Source: a virus. Taken from it: a DNA stretch of 30,317 nt. Of the stretch, positions 1 to 8,260 are shown piece after piece. The notes beneath the pieces were generated by a model. That model ran no database searches and was not told the origin of the DNA. It was given only the letters and a program-made list of their open reading frames with translations. The first letter of the stretch is position 1. Each line of letters begins with the position of its first letter. A program made the translations under genes and the position numbers. The DNA is taken from the IMG/VR virus record IMGVR_UViG_3300027983_001080, positions 1-30,317 of that record. One strand, 5' to 3'.

Positions 1-32
1 CACTCCCGTGGCGCCATTTTTAGGAGTTTAAG

Positions 33-590
33 ATGCCGAAAATAGCAGAAATTGAAGACACACCCAATCCGAACGCGGTGAAGTTTATCCTCAAGGAACC
101 GCTGAGTTGGGGGATAACACACTCGTATGACAATGCAGAGCAAGCAAAGGATGATACCCTTGCCTCCACACTATTCGACATCGAACACGTGACCAATGTG
201 TTTTATATCGATCGTTGGGTCACGGTCACACAGGACGGCGAAGCTGACTGGCCAGAATTAGTTCGTAAAGTCGCCGTGCCGATTCGAGCCGCACCAGCGG
301 CGGAAGAGCAATCTGCTACCACTGTTGCGGCGGCCTCTGCTGATACTGACCTAAGCCCTGAGGATAGTCGACGCCTTGATGTGATCAACGTGATGTTGGA
401 CGAGCAGATCCGCCCCTCGTTACAAGGAGATGGCGGTGACCTAAAAATAATTAATCTCAACAGTAACCAGCTAACAGTACACTACCAAGGTGCATGCGGA
501 ACCTGTCCGTCCTCAATAGCGGGAACGTTACGTGGCATCGAGAATCTACTTCGATCAATTGAACCTGATATCGAACTTGTGGCTGTTTAA
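33..590 (+). CDS. Nfu-type iron-sulfur cluster carrier (Nfu_N + NifU C-terminal domain)
   Basis: The 185-residue protein has two recognisable parts. Residues 1-88 match the Nfu N-terminal domain (opening MPKIAEIEDTPNPNAVKF). After an Ala-rich linker (about 88-105) comes a NifU C-terminal domain with the cluster-binding CxxC in GACGTCPSS. Proteins of this family hold a 4Fe-4S cluster at the interface of a dimer and pass it to target enzymes. TAGGAG 7 bases upstream supports the start. G+C is high for the window: bases 241-360 count 70 of 120 (58%), against 24 of 60 at 4321-4380 in nrdA, although part of that stretch encodes the Ala-rich linker. This suggests fairly recent acquisition from a bacterial host. 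The next gene is also an Fe-S carrier derivative. The family call is firm; the function in a phage is inference. Confidence 0.88.
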   Translation: MPKIAEIEDTPNPNAVKFILKEPLSWGITHSYDNAEQAKDDTLASTLFDIEHVTNVFYIDRWVTVTQDGEADWPELVRKVAVPIRAAPAAEEQSATTVAAASADTDLSPEDSRRLDVINVMLDEQIRPSLQGDGGDLKIINLNSNQLTVHYQGACGTCPSSIAGTLRGIENLLRSIEPDIELVAV

Positions 591-615
591 GTTATTAACT
601 CTGACAAAATAATAG

Positions 616-643
616 TTGACATTATTAAAAAATCGTGTAAAAT
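616..643 (+). promoter_or_regulatory. sigma70-type promoter
   Basis: TTGACA (616-621) is followed by a 16-base spacer and TAAAAT (638-643). It lies in the 108-base gap between the Nfu gene and the chimeric gene at 699 and would give a leader of about 50 bases. The perfect -35 box and AT-rich spacer match the other strong promoters in this window. Confidence 0.65.
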
Positions 644-698
644 TGTATTAAATAGAACTTATCCTACGTAGTAACACATTAAAAATCAAGGTCACTGT

Positions 699-1109
699 AT
701 GATAACACATAAATTTGATTATAAAGAATTAACTAGAACAACCACAGAACAACAACGGTTATATCATTGTCCAGATGGTAATGCCCTTGTCAGTGTAACA
801 ACTATCTTAGATAAAACAAAATCAGCAGAAAAAACTAAAGCATTAGCAAATTGGCGTAGGAGCATAGGTGTAAAAACTACAGGGTGTAGTGGCATGGCTT
901 ATGTATTAGAGTTTGTTGACACTATAGAAGAAGAAATTGACGAAGTGTTTGAAGATCATGGTGTTAAGTTAGTAGTAAGCAAAAAAGATCTAGTGTACCT
1001 TAATGGTCTACAATTAGATTATCAAAAGAAAGGACTCAATGAAGGCTTTGAGTTCATCAATCCAAACGTTAAAGCTGAATGTGGTTGTGGAGAAAGTTTC
1101 ACTGTCTAA
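699..1109 (+). CDS. Chimeric protein: PD-(D/E)XK nuclease N-terminus fused to IscA-like Fe-S carrier
   Basis: Residues 1-57 of this 136-residue protein align with the first 57 or so residues of the nuclease at 2495-3178: both share [17 protein letters not shown] and a closing G. From residue 58 the protein is an A-type Fe-S carrier (IscA/HesB family), with [22 protein letters not shown] and ECGCGESF. The three conserved cysteines are present (C63, C128, C130) at spacings like those of E. coli IscA (C35, C99, C101). About 30 N-terminal IscA residues, including the first helix, are missing and replaced by the nuclease segment. The frame is open across the join and the RBS (AAGG at 687-690) is good, so it looks like a maintained gene and not debris. 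A-type carriers bind Fe-S clusters or iron for transfer to apoproteins; whether this chimera does so is unknown. Confidence 0.85.
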   Translation: MITHKFDYKELTRTTTEQQRLYHCPDGNALVSVTTILDKTKSAEKTKALANWRRSIGVKTTGCSGMAYVLEFVDTIEEEIDEVFEDHGVKLVVSKKDLVYLNGLQLDYQKKGLNEGFEFINPNVKAECGCGESFTV

Positions 1110-1465
1110 TGAAATTTCCCGTAATTGAAATTGTTGATCGATACACCATTGCTGTAGTCAAGCACGAAAAAACCAACGGAGCCAATCAAGAAGAACTTGA
1201 CTTTTATCTTAAGCAAATGCAAGAAGCCAAGATTGACCCGTTAAATTCTAAAGTCTTAGCATTAATAGAACATCATGATTATGTATGGTCATTAGAGGAT
1301 GATTTTAAGAAAGCCAAGATCGATGCACTTCCATTGGATCAAATAGGCGCTCGTGCTTTGCACATACGCGATATTGGGTATAAACGTGTTGATCTTAAAA
1401 ACGCACTAGCTGAAATGCTCAACGACCCAGTCCGTGAAATTAAAGCAGACCACGTTTCAGACTGA
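1109..1465 (+). CDS. DUF6165-like protein
   Basis: A 118-residue soluble protein starting [20 protein letters not shown] and continuing with an EELDFYLKQ helix and a basic IRDIGYKRVDLKNALAE segment. The pattern (IVDRxxIAxxKxEK near the start, IRxIxxKRxxxKN near the end) matches a small family I know as DUF6165. It occurs in cyanophages and near surface-polysaccharide genes; its function is unknown. The ATG overlaps the stop of the preceding gene as TAATG, implying translational coupling. Upstream in-frame ATG 1079 was not used because it lies deep inside the previous gene. It converges with, and overlaps by 26 bases, a glycosyltransferase-like gene, which fits the surface-glycan context. Confidence 0.75.
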   Translation: MKFPVIEIVDRYTIAVVKHEKTNGANQEELDFYLKQMQEAKIDPLNSKVLALIEHHDYVWSLEDDFKKAKIDALPLDQIGARALHIRDIGYKRVDLKNALAEMLNDPVREIKADHVSD

Positions 1466-2453
1466 TCGCATGTTCCAATCCAGATACGACCGAATTTGTG
1501 ATATCAGTTTCTGATATTATCCTTCTATTATGTTCGAGGATATCCAGATTATTAGCGTATAATTCTTTGATCTCACTGATGGGTTTCGATAGAAAATTAT
1601 TGATAACATTGTCGACAGCATAAAGTCTTTGTGCGGGGTCTACGATGCTATCATACCCTTCATCTAGTATATGATTCCAAGTCCTAAACCCTAATTGTCT
1701 TAAATGCGATAAACTATTTGCTGGACCTAGGTAAATGAATATATGATTGTACATCATGGCATTGAATATTTTTTCTGAAAAGTAAACGGGCCCGTCAAAA
1801 TACGTCTCAGTGATGATCGATACATGACAATCATCGATGATGTTTTTGGGAATTTCTGTAAATTCTATAGAGCTATCAAAGCCCTGGATTGGTATCAGAC
1901 CATCAGTGGTACTGACCCTGTCTAGGATTATAGAATGATCATGCTCGCTGTAGTCTCTATTAGATAAATCTTGGTTAACACATTTGTAAGCTAGATATCC
2001 CTCGGAGGAATGGTCGATCAATGTCTTTAAGAGATAACGTCGAGATAGATAATCTTTAGTGCCGCAATACAAGAATTTTTTATTCCTTGTTGCTGTTTGG
2101 TACCCCTGGACAGATTTTTCCTTGCTCAAATGCATGAAAAAATTAATTTGTTTGGTGGGAAAATCCAGATAGCTATTAGTCACATCAATCCCGTTGAACA
2201 ATATCATAGGATTGTTGATGCCGTGATAAAATTCATTGAGTTTCAAAAAACGAACATCGTCGATAGAAATTTTATGATCGACTCCCCATAGGACTATGAG
2301 GCTTCGTTCATCTTTGATTATTAGCTGTTTTAAAAAAGAATCGATGTCAAATATATCATTGGCACTGATCGCGTTCCATGAAAAATCTATGGTATCTGGA
2401 ATATTGAGGTAAACATTATAGTGTTTGGCTGTATTAAATAGACTCATACACAT
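1440..2453 (-). CDS. Glycosyltransferase-like protein (exostosin/GT10-like C-terminus)
   Basis: A 337-residue protein without signal peptide or membrane segment. Residues 211-268 carry the most informative stretch: VSIITET, then YFSEKIFNAMMYNHIFI, then LGFRTWNHILDEGYD. This order (an S-E-K-I motif, a hydrophobic strand, a GF-x-T-x-DExYD segment) is typical of phage and bacterial glycosyltransferases related to GT10 and exostosins, where the SEK region contacts the sugar nucleotide. The N-terminal 200 residues are divergent. No Shine-Dalgarno site is visible; M3 (2447) is an alternative start. An AATAAATA box on this strand lies at 2460-2453, directly before the start. Likely role: modification of a host surface glycan or phage component. 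The acceptor is unknown. Confidence 0.6.
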   Translation of the reverse strand: MCMSLFNTAKHYNVYLNIPDTIDFSWNAISANDIFDIDSFLKQLIIKDERSLIVLWGVDHKISIDDVRFLKLNEFYHGINNPMILFNGIDVTNSYLDFPTKQINFFMHLSKEKSVQGYQTATRNKKFLYCGTKDYLSRRYLLKTLIDHSSEGYLAYKCVNQDLSNRDYSEHDHSIILDRVSTTDGLIPIQGFDSSIEFTEIPKNIIDDCHVSIITETYFDGPVYFSEKIFNAMMYNHIFIYLGPANSLSHLRQLGFRTWNHILDEGYDSIVDPAQRLYAVDNVINNFLSKPISEIKELYANNLDILEHNRRIISETDITNSVVSGLEHAISLKRGLL

Positions 2454-2459
2454 ATTTAT

Positions 2460-2488
2460 TTGACTTCTTTTGTATGAGCATATATACT
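2460..2488 (+). promoter_or_regulatory. sigma70-type promoter overlapping the upstream in-frame ATG
   Basis: TTGACT (2460-2465), a 17-base spacer, then TATACT (2483-2488). The expected transcription start, about 7 bases after the -10 box, falls at or next to the ATG at 2495. The in-frame ATG at 2474 lies inside the spacer and so would not be in this transcript. Confidence 0.6.
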
Positions 2489-2494
2489 ACTAGA

Positions 2495-3178
2495 ATGCTT
2501 ACAAAAAAATACGATTACCCTCCCATATCACGCCAATCAGTCGATGGCAAAAGATTATACTCACTTCCAGATGGTAGCAAGGTGCCCAGCGTCACTACCA
2601 TATTGGATAAAACTAAACCCAGAGAAAAACAACTGGCCCTAGAAAACTGGCGCAAGCGTGTAGGCACTGCTAAAGCCCAAGAGATAACCACAGAAGCCGC
2701 TAACCGTGGCACACGCATGCACAAATGGTTGGAAGACTATGTGCGAAATGACAGGCAGATGGGCGATCCTGGAACCAATCCCTACAGCCAACAGAGCCAC
2801 AAGATGGCACAACAGATAGTTGAGAATGGATTGATAAATGTTGATGAGATGTGGGGAATTGAAGTACCATTGTACGTCCCAGGGCTTTACGCAGGCACCA
2901 CAGATGCTTGCGGAGTATATAAGGGTGCCCCGGCTATAATCGACTACAAACAGACTAATAAACCTAAGAAAACGGAGTGGATTGAAGACTATTTCCTTCA
3001 ATTATGCGCCTATGGTGCCGCACATAACGAAGTCCATGGCACTGATATCAGGCAAGGTGTTATCCTGATGTGTAGCCAAGATTTCCAATTCCAAACTTGG
3101 ACTGTAGAGGGAAGTGAATGGGACAAATGGTTAGATCGCTGGTATGATAGAGTTGAGCAGTATTATAAGTTAGCATAA
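2495..3178 (+). CDS. PD-(D/E)XK nuclease (RecB/Cas4/MGME1-like)
   Basis: Counting from M8 of the longest frame, the protein has 227 residues. Motifs in order: [10 protein letters not shown] and NWRKRVG near the N-terminus; AANRGTRMHKWLE, the helix with the family histidine; GLYAGTTDACG, supplying a metal-binding Asp; IIDYKQTNKPKK, the D-x-K catalytic core; and YFLQLCAYG, the Q-x-x-x-Y motif. These are the landmarks of RecB-like exonucleases, which in phages process DNA ends for recombination, replication or host DNA breakdown. There are three cysteines, so the four-Cys cluster of Cas4/AddB is not evident. ATG 2495 is preferred because it aligns with the start of the chimeric paralogue at 699 and because 2474 lies within the promoter. 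No Shine-Dalgarno site is visible, so translation may be leaderless. Confidence 0.85.
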   Translation: MLTKKYDYPPISRQSVDGKRLYSLPDGSKVPSVTTILDKTKPREKQLALENWRKRVGTAKAQEITTEAANRGTRMHKWLEDYVRNDRQMGDPGTNPYSQQSHKMAQQIVENGLINVDEMWGIEVPLYVPGLYAGTTDACGVYKGAPAIIDYKQTNKPKKTEWIEDYFLQLCAYGAAHNEVHGTDIRQGVILMCSQDFQFQTWTVEGSEWDKWLDRWYDRVEQYYKLA

Positions 3179-3181
3179 ATA
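3174..3181 (+). promoter_or_regulatory. T4-late-type promoter box (CATAAATA)
   Basis: CATAAATA overlaps the stop codon of the nuclease gene and lies 25 bases before the tail-tip/fibre-like gene. It resembles the T4 late consensus TATAAATA. A 7-base AT-rich word arises by chance several times in 30 kb of this composition, so the position before a structural gene is the main support. Confidence 0.4.
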
Positions 3182-3206
3182 CTAGATAACGAACTAAGGT
3201 GATAAC

Positions 3207-3773
3207 ATGGCTGTAATACAAATCTCAAAAGTACAAGTCCGACGTGGCTTGCAAGAAAATTTACCCACACTAAGCAGTGGTGAATTTGGGTGGAGTGTTG
3301 ATCAACGTAGACTCTACATTGGTAATGGCACCCTAGCAGAAGGCAGTCCGACAACCGGCGTTACTGAGATCATAACATCAGTACAACTGGGTAATTTACA
3401 ATCTAACATTACTCTATTAGAATCCAATGTGTCAGCATTAAATTATGCTGTTGGAACTCCAGGACAAACTATTGCATTGTTAGATAATACCACAGCAAAT
3501 ACTAATGTTCGTGTTGAGTCATCAACTACTAACGTTATAGACTATCAGATTAGTAGAGGCACCGATTATAGAGTTGGTCAATTAAAAGTCAGTCAATACA
3601 ACGGTACCCATATTGCAGGTACTGTGGTATACGAGGATGATTACACAGAAACAGCTAGCGTTGGCGTAACATGGGGATTCACTGCAAATGCAAATGCAGT
3701 GGTATTACAATACACAACATCAAGTACCGGCGACAATGCCGAATTCAAATATTACATAAAATCTTTCGCTTAG
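3207..3773 (+). CDS. Phage tail-tip/fibre-like structural protein (Mtd N-terminal-like)
   Basis: A 188-residue protein. The first 60 residues (AVIQISKVQVRRGL, LPTLSSGEFGWSVD, RRLYIGNGTL) match the repeat found at the N-terminus of major tropism determinant and many tail-fibre or virion proteins of cyanophages and pelagiphages, where it mediates trimerisation and attachment to the baseplate. Residues 70-90 form a short heptad-like segment (LQSNITLLESNVSALN). The rest is beta-rich with no recognisable receptor domain. RBS-like AAGGTGA precedes the ATG by 6 bases. A late-type promoter box lies just upstream. The structural call is strong; the exact place in the virion is not resolved. Confidence 0.75.
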   Translation: MAVIQISKVQVRRGLQENLPTLSSGEFGWSVDQRRLYIGNGTLAEGSPTTGVTEIITSVQLGNLQSNITLLESNVSALNYAVGTPGQTIALLDNTTANTNVRVESSTTNVIDYQISRGTDYRVGQLKVSQYNGTHIAGTVVYEDDYTETASVGVTWGFTANANAVVLQYTTSSTGDNAEFKYYIKSFA

Positions 3774-3774
3774 G

Positions 3775-4236
3775 ATGTGGCAAGATTTTTGGAACCTGCG
3801 TATAAACGACAGGCTAACTAAATGGAAAGACTTCCGTCATCAGTTGGACAGGCTTCCATTAGAATCAGCAGTAGTGGAACTAAACAACATGTGGAGCACG
3901 GCTCCATTTGTAACTCACAACCTGTCTCCAGATGATCCAACGAATTGGCCTAATCCGTGGGAACTGTTAGCCGAAAACTACTGGTGCGGCGTTGCTAAAG
4001 CATTAGGAATCCTGTATACTATATATTTTACTAGTCATAAATCTGTTAACTTAGAATTACGTATCTATTATGATTATAAGGAAAAAGAAAGGCATGCAGT
4101 AGCTTGGATAGACAATGGAAAATATATTCTTAATTACTGGCCGTACGAGATAGTAAATACAAAACACATAGAAGAAAAACAGTTAAAGATGTTGCATCGA
4201 TATACAAGTGAGGATCTAAAGTTAGATAATTTTTAA
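3775..4236 (+). CDS. Conserved T4-like phage protein of unknown function
   Basis: 153 residues, rich in Trp and Tyr (WQDFWNLRINDRL, DPTNWPNPWELLAENYWC, HAVAWIDNGKYILNYWP). I recognise the pattern, an N-terminal helical part followed by NPWELLxxNxxCxxAxALGxLYTI and a short beta segment ending in GKYILN, from hypothetical proteins of marine T4-like phages. No catalytic motif is visible. It starts one base after the stop of the tail-tip/fibre-like gene and is likely co-transcribed with it and with nrdA. Confidence 0.7.
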   Translation: MWQDFWNLRINDRLTKWKDFRHQLDRLPLESAVVELNNMWSTAPFVTHNLSPDDPTNWPNPWELLAENYWCGVAKALGILYTIYFTSHKSVNLELRIYYDYKEKERHAVAWIDNGKYILNYWPYEIVNTKHIEEKQLKMLHRYTSEDLKLDNF

Positions 4237-4256
4237 AAAAAAGAGGGTTCAATTAA

Positions 4257-6587
4257 GTGAGTAGTATTCAAGTTAAAAAACGCAGTGGTGCTATAGTTCC
4301 ATTGGATGTAACAAAATGGCAAAATCAAGTAGCAAAAGTGTGTCAGGGCGTGGCAGATGTTAGTCAATCAATGATTGAGATAAAAAGCCAACCACACTTC
4401 TACGATGGGATTACAACAAGAGAAATTGATGAGATCACACTTCGTGCTATAGTTGATCTAATTGATGTAGAACACGAGCCAGAAGTAGGGCATACTAACT
4501 ATCAATATGTGGCAGGTAAACAACGGCTTTCGATGTTGCGTAAAGACATCTATGGCGATTACCAAGTTCCACACTTATATGAAATTGTAAAGACTAATGT
4601 AGCTACAGGGTTATATTCACAAGATCTATTACAATGGTACACTGAAGAAGACTGGAACAAGATGAATGATCTAATAGATCATGAAAAAGATGAGACGTAC
4701 AGTTACGCCGCAATGGCACAAATGATTGAAAAGTATCTAGTAAGAAATAGAAGCACAAAACAGATCTACGAAACTCCACAAGTTAGATATATGGTGGCGG
4801 CCGCAACAGTGTTCCATAATGAGAACCCACAGCAACGTCTAAAGTATATTAAAGATTACTACGCCTGCTCCAGCGATGGATTGTTTACCCTCGCAACTCC
4901 AGTCCTTGCTGGATTAGGCACCCCTACAAAACAATTTAGTTCGTGCGTACTGATCAAATCAGACGATGACCTAGACAGTATTTTTGCGTCAGGTGAGATG
5001 ATGGCCAAGTACGCTAGTAAGCGTGCAGGCATTGGTTTAGAGATTGGTCGAATACGTCCATTAGGCAGTCCTATCCGTGGTGGTGAAATCATGCACACTG
5101 GTATGATTCCGTTCTTAAAGAAATGGTTTGGTGATCTACGTTCATGTTCACAAGGTGGCATCCGCAACGCATCAGCAACAGTATTTTATCCAATTTGGCA
5201 TCATCAGTTTGATGACTTAATTGTATTAAAGAATAATCAGGGCACAGAAGAAACACGTGTACGTCACATGGACTATGGTGTAGTGCTTAACGCTTTCTTT
5301 TGGAGGCGATTCAAAAATAAAGAAAATATTACATTCTTTGACCCCAATGAAGTACCTGACTTGTACGAAGCATTTTACACAGACACAGAACTGTTTGAAG
5401 AATTATATGAAAAGTATGAGAGACAAAAAGGCCTACGCAAGAAAGTACTAACAGCAGAAGAAGTATTTAAGGGCGGCATACTTAAAGAGAGAACAGACAC
5501 AGGTAGAATTTATCTGGTGTTCATTGACAATGTTATGAAGCAAGGCCCATTTGATCCTGCGTTCCACACAATTTATCAAAGTAACTTGTGCTGTGAAATT
5601 CTATTACCAACTAAAGCATTTAAACGCTTAGATGATCCCAATGGCCGCATTGCCCTTTGTACACTAGGCAGTATCAATTGGGGATCTTTCCGTAACCCAG
5701 AAGACATGAAACGTGCTTGCCGTATACTACAACGTAGCCTATGTAATATACTTGATTACCAAGATTTCTTAAGCATACAGAGTAAATTGTCAAATGATGA
5801 GATATCACCATTGGGCATTGGAATTACTAATCTTGCGTACTGGCACGCAAAACGTGGATTACAGTATGGTGAGAAAGATGCCTTGCAAGAAGTTAAAACT
5901 TGGGTAGAGCATCAGGCATTTTATCTAACAGAAGCCACAGTTGAACTTGCTAAAGAACGCGGACCGTGTCTACATAGTGAATTTACTAGATACGGAAAAG
6001 GATTCTTTCCTTGGGAAAACCGTGCCAAAGGTGTTAACAAACTAGCAGACTTTACTCCAACTGGTGAGTTAGATTGGGAACAGTTAAGAAGTGACATGCG
6101 TAGTCATGGTGTTAGAAATGCTACGTTAATGGCTATTGCCCCTGTTGAAAGTAGTAGTGTTGTTATCAACTCAACGAATGGCATTGAAATGCCAATGAGT
6201 TTAATATCAGTAAAAGAATCAAAAGCAGGATCGTTTGTACAGGTAGTTCCCGAATACCATAAGCTAAAAAATAAATATCAACTGATGTGGGAACAAAAAG
6301 ATTGTGTGGGCTATTTAAAAACAGCCGCGGTATTAGCCGCATACGTTGATCAATCAATATCAACTAATACCTTTTACAATCCAGCACATTTTGAGGATCG
6401 TAAAGTTCCAACGACATTAATCGCTAGTAATTTGATGCAGGCACATATATGGGGTTTGAAGACTTTCTATTACAGCTTGATTAATAAGCAAGGTAGCAAG
6501 ACAGTAGACGAGGTAATCGAAGCACAGGCAGAAGCATTACCAACAGACAATTTAGACGATGACGATTGCGAAGGATGCAAATTATAA
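4257..6587 (+). CDS. nrdA: Ribonucleoside-diphosphate reductase, class Ia alpha subunit
   Basis: The 776-residue product is full length (E. coli NrdA has 761). It reduces ribonucleoside diphosphates to deoxy forms for DNA synthesis together with NrdB. Residues 1-90 resemble the ATP-cone, the allosteric activity site. Catalytic landmarks are intact: C230 in FSSCVLI, N443/C445/E447 in NLCCEILLP, C468 in ALCTLGSINW, the tyrosine pair in TFYYSL for radical transfer, and the C-terminal CEGC redox pair that is re-reduced by glutaredoxin. The start is GTG at 4257 behind an AGAGGG ribosome-binding site. The stop overlaps the nrdB start as TAATG. With nrdB and glutaredoxin it forms a complete phage dNTP-synthesis cassette. 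Confidence 0.97.
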   Translation: MSSIQVKKRSGAIVPLDVTKWQNQVAKVCQGVADVSQSMIEIKSQPHFYDGITTREIDEITLRAIVDLIDVEHEPEVGHTNYQYVAGKQRLSMLRKDIYGDYQVPHLYEIVKTNVATGLYSQDLLQWYTEEDWNKMNDLIDHEKDETYSYAAMAQMIEKYLVRNRSTKQIYETPQVRYMVAAATVFHNENPQQRLKYIKDYYACSSDGLFTLATPVLAGLGTPTKQFSSCVLIKSDDDLDSIFASGEMMAKYASKRAGIGLEIGRIRPLGSPIRGGEIMHTGMIPFLKKWFGDLRSCSQGGIRNASATVFYPIWHHQFDDLIVLKNNQGTEETRVRHMDYGVVLNAFFWRRFKNKENITFFDPNEVPDLYEAFYTDTELFEELYEKYERQKGLRKKVLTAEEVFKGGILKERTDTGRIYLVFIDNVMKQGPFDPAFHTIYQSNLCCEILLPTKAFKRLDDPNGRIALCTLGSINWGSFRNPEDMKRACRILQRSLCNILDYQDFLSIQSKLSNDEISPLGIGITNLAYWHAKRGLQYGEKDALQEVKTWVEHQAFYLTEATVELAKERGPCLHSEFTRYGKGFFPWENRAKGVNKLADFTPTGELDWEQLRSDMRSHGVRNATLMAIAPVESSSVVINSTNGIEMPMSLISVKESKAGSFVQVVPEYHKLKNKYQLMWEQKDCVGYLKTAAVLAAYVDQSISTNTFYNPAHFEDRKVPTTLIASNLMQAHIWGLKTFYYSLINKQGSKTVDEVIEAQAEALPTDNLDDDDCEGCKL

Positions 6588-7687
6588 TGAGCAAAGAACA
6601 ATACAACTTAACCACAAAGACAGACTACCTAAATAGAAAGATGTTCCTTGACCCAGCAGGTCCTGTAACTATACAAAGATTTGAGGAAGTAAAGTACAAT
6701 AAGATCGTTAAACTAGAACAGACTGCCCGGGGGTTCTTTTGGATTCCAGAAGAGATCAGTTTGACTAAAGATTCAACTGATTTTAAAGATGCCAGTGATG
6801 CAGTTAAACATATCTTTACATCAAATCTTTTGAGACAGACTGCACTAGACAGCCTACAAGGTCGTGGACCAGCACAGGTGTTTACTCCAGTAGTTAGTTT
6901 ACCTGAATTAGAAGCATTAGTGTTTAATTGGTCATTCTTTGAAACAAATATCCATTCAAGAAGTTACAGTCATATCATACGTAATGTTTACAACGTGCCT
7001 AAGGATGTGTTTAACACCATCCACGATACACAAGAAATTATTGACATGGCATCTTCGATTGGGTCATATTATGATAAACTGCATGTGATTAATTGCCGTA
7101 AAGAAATAGGACATAAAATCAATGAGCAAGATCATATTAATGCTGTATGGTTGGCGCTAAATGCTAGTTATGGTCTTGAAGCATTCCGCTTTATGGTGTC
7201 GTTCGCTACCAGCCTAGCAATGGTAGAAAATAAAATCTTTATGGGCAATGGTAACATTATTAGTTTAATATTGCAAGATGAATTGTTGCACAAAGAATGG
7301 ACGGCTTGGTTAATCAATCAAGTAGTTAAAGAAGACCCACGCTTTGCCAAAGCCAAAAAAGACTGCGAGGCCGAAGTTTACAAGATGTACGAAGAAGTTA
7401 TCACTGAAGAAAAAACGTGGGCAGACTATTTGTTTAAAATGGGACCAGTGATTGGATTGAATGCAAACATCCTTAAAGAATTTGTTGACTATACTGCTGT
7501 GAGTGCATTAAAAGATATTGGCATTAAATATCAAGGCAATGCTCCAAAAACTACTCCCATTCCGTGGTTTAATAAACATTCAGACACAAGCAAGAAACAA
7601 ACAGCATTACAAGAAAACGAATCAACAAACTATGTCATTGGTGTAATGGGCGAAAACGTATCATATGACGACCTACCGGAGTTATAA
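6587..7687 (+). CDS. nrdB: Ribonucleoside-diphosphate reductase, class Ia beta subunit
   Basis: 366 residues. The protein carries the diiron centre and tyrosyl radical that start catalysis in NrdA. All ligands are seen: Asp in RQTALDSLQGR; Glu, His and the radical Tyr in FFETNIHSRSYSH; Glu in GLEAFRF; and Glu/His in QDELLHKEW. This is therefore the canonical Fe-type subunit, not a radical-free variant. The C-terminal tail (YDDLPEL) would dock into NrdA. ATG 6587 overlaps the nrdA stop; the earlier in-frame ATG at 6566 lies inside nrdA and is not needed. Confidence 0.97.
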   Translation: MSKEQYNLTTKTDYLNRKMFLDPAGPVTIQRFEEVKYNKIVKLEQTARGFFWIPEEISLTKDSTDFKDASDAVKHIFTSNLLRQTALDSLQGRGPAQVFTPVVSLPELEALVFNWSFFETNIHSRSYSHIIRNVYNVPKDVFNTIHDTQEIIDMASSIGSYYDKLHVINCRKEIGHKINEQDHINAVWLALNASYGLEAFRFMVSFATSLAMVENKIFMGNGNIISLILQDELLHKEWTAWLINQVVKEDPRFAKAKKDCEAEVYKMYEEVITEEKTWADYLFKMGPVIGLNANILKEFVDYTAVSALKDIGIKYQGNAPKTTPIPWFNKHSDTSKKQTALQENESTNYVIGVMGENVSYDDLPEL

Positions 7688-7688
7688 A

Positions 7689-7955
7689 ATGTTAACAGTA
7701 TATAGTAAAAATAATTGCCCATTTTGCGACAAAGCAAAACATCTATTAAAAACAAAGAACGTTGCCTTTAAGGAATTAAATATTGATGCAGATCCTGGGA
7801 CTCGTGACTGGTTAATAGCACAAGGACATAGGTCAGCACCACAGATCTATTTGGGCGATAAATTATTTGTAGAAGGTGGTTATCAAGGACTTGCAAAATT
7901 ATCAGATGAAGAAATCAATGAAAGACTAGGAGAGTTAAATGTTAGTAGCAACTAA
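7689..7955 (+). CDS. Glutaredoxin (reductant for ribonucleotide reductase)
   Basis: 88 residues with a thioredoxin fold pattern: VYSKNNCPFCDKAK carries the CPFC redox pair (C10, C13), HRSAPQIYL the cis-proline, and EGGYQGL the glutathione-binding end. It plays the part of T4 NrdC, re-reducing the C-terminal cysteines of NrdA. The start is placed at 7689, just after the nrdB stop; the in-frame ATG 24 bases earlier lies inside nrdB. The next gene begins inside its 3' end, so the block is translationally coupled. Confidence 0.95.
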   Translation: MLTVYSKNNCPFCDKAKHLLKTKNVAFKELNIDADPGTRDWLIAQGHRSAPQIYLGDKLFVEGGYQGLAKLSDEEINERLGELNVSSN

Positions 7956-8250
7956 GTATGAGCAAGATGATATAGTAACCTTTAAGATAGTTAATGGCGA
8001 CGAACTAGTTGCTAAGATAGTAGAAGAATCAGATGATGCATACACTGTGACTAAACCATGTACGGTTATGCCTAGTCAACAAGGGATAGGATTGATACAA
8101 AGCCTGTTTACAAGTGACTTAAATACTAGTATAAGGTTAGAAAAAAAACACGTGATGATGCATTCAAATACTATAAAAGAAATACAAAATCACTACATTA
8201 AAACAACCACTGGCATCGAACCAGCTGGTGCAGGTAGCATAGTTACATAG
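7939..8250 (+). CDS. Sm/Hfq-like small phage protein
   Basis: 103 residues; the first 60 form a run of predicted beta strands with the pattern DIVTFKIVNGDELVAKIVEE ... YTVTKPCTVM, which resembles the Sm-like (LSM) barrel seen in small proteins of T4-like cyanophages. The rest is basic and less ordered. It overlaps glutaredoxin by 17 bases. The fold suggestion comes from pattern only; RNA binding is not shown. It may act in regulation or be a virion accessory. Confidence 0.65.
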   Translation: MLVATKYEQDDIVTFKIVNGDELVAKIVEESDDAYTVTKPCTVMPSQQGIGLIQSLFTSDLNTSIRLEKKHVMMHSNTIKEIQNHYIKTTTGIEPAGAGSIVT

Positions 8251-8260
8251 GAAAATAATC

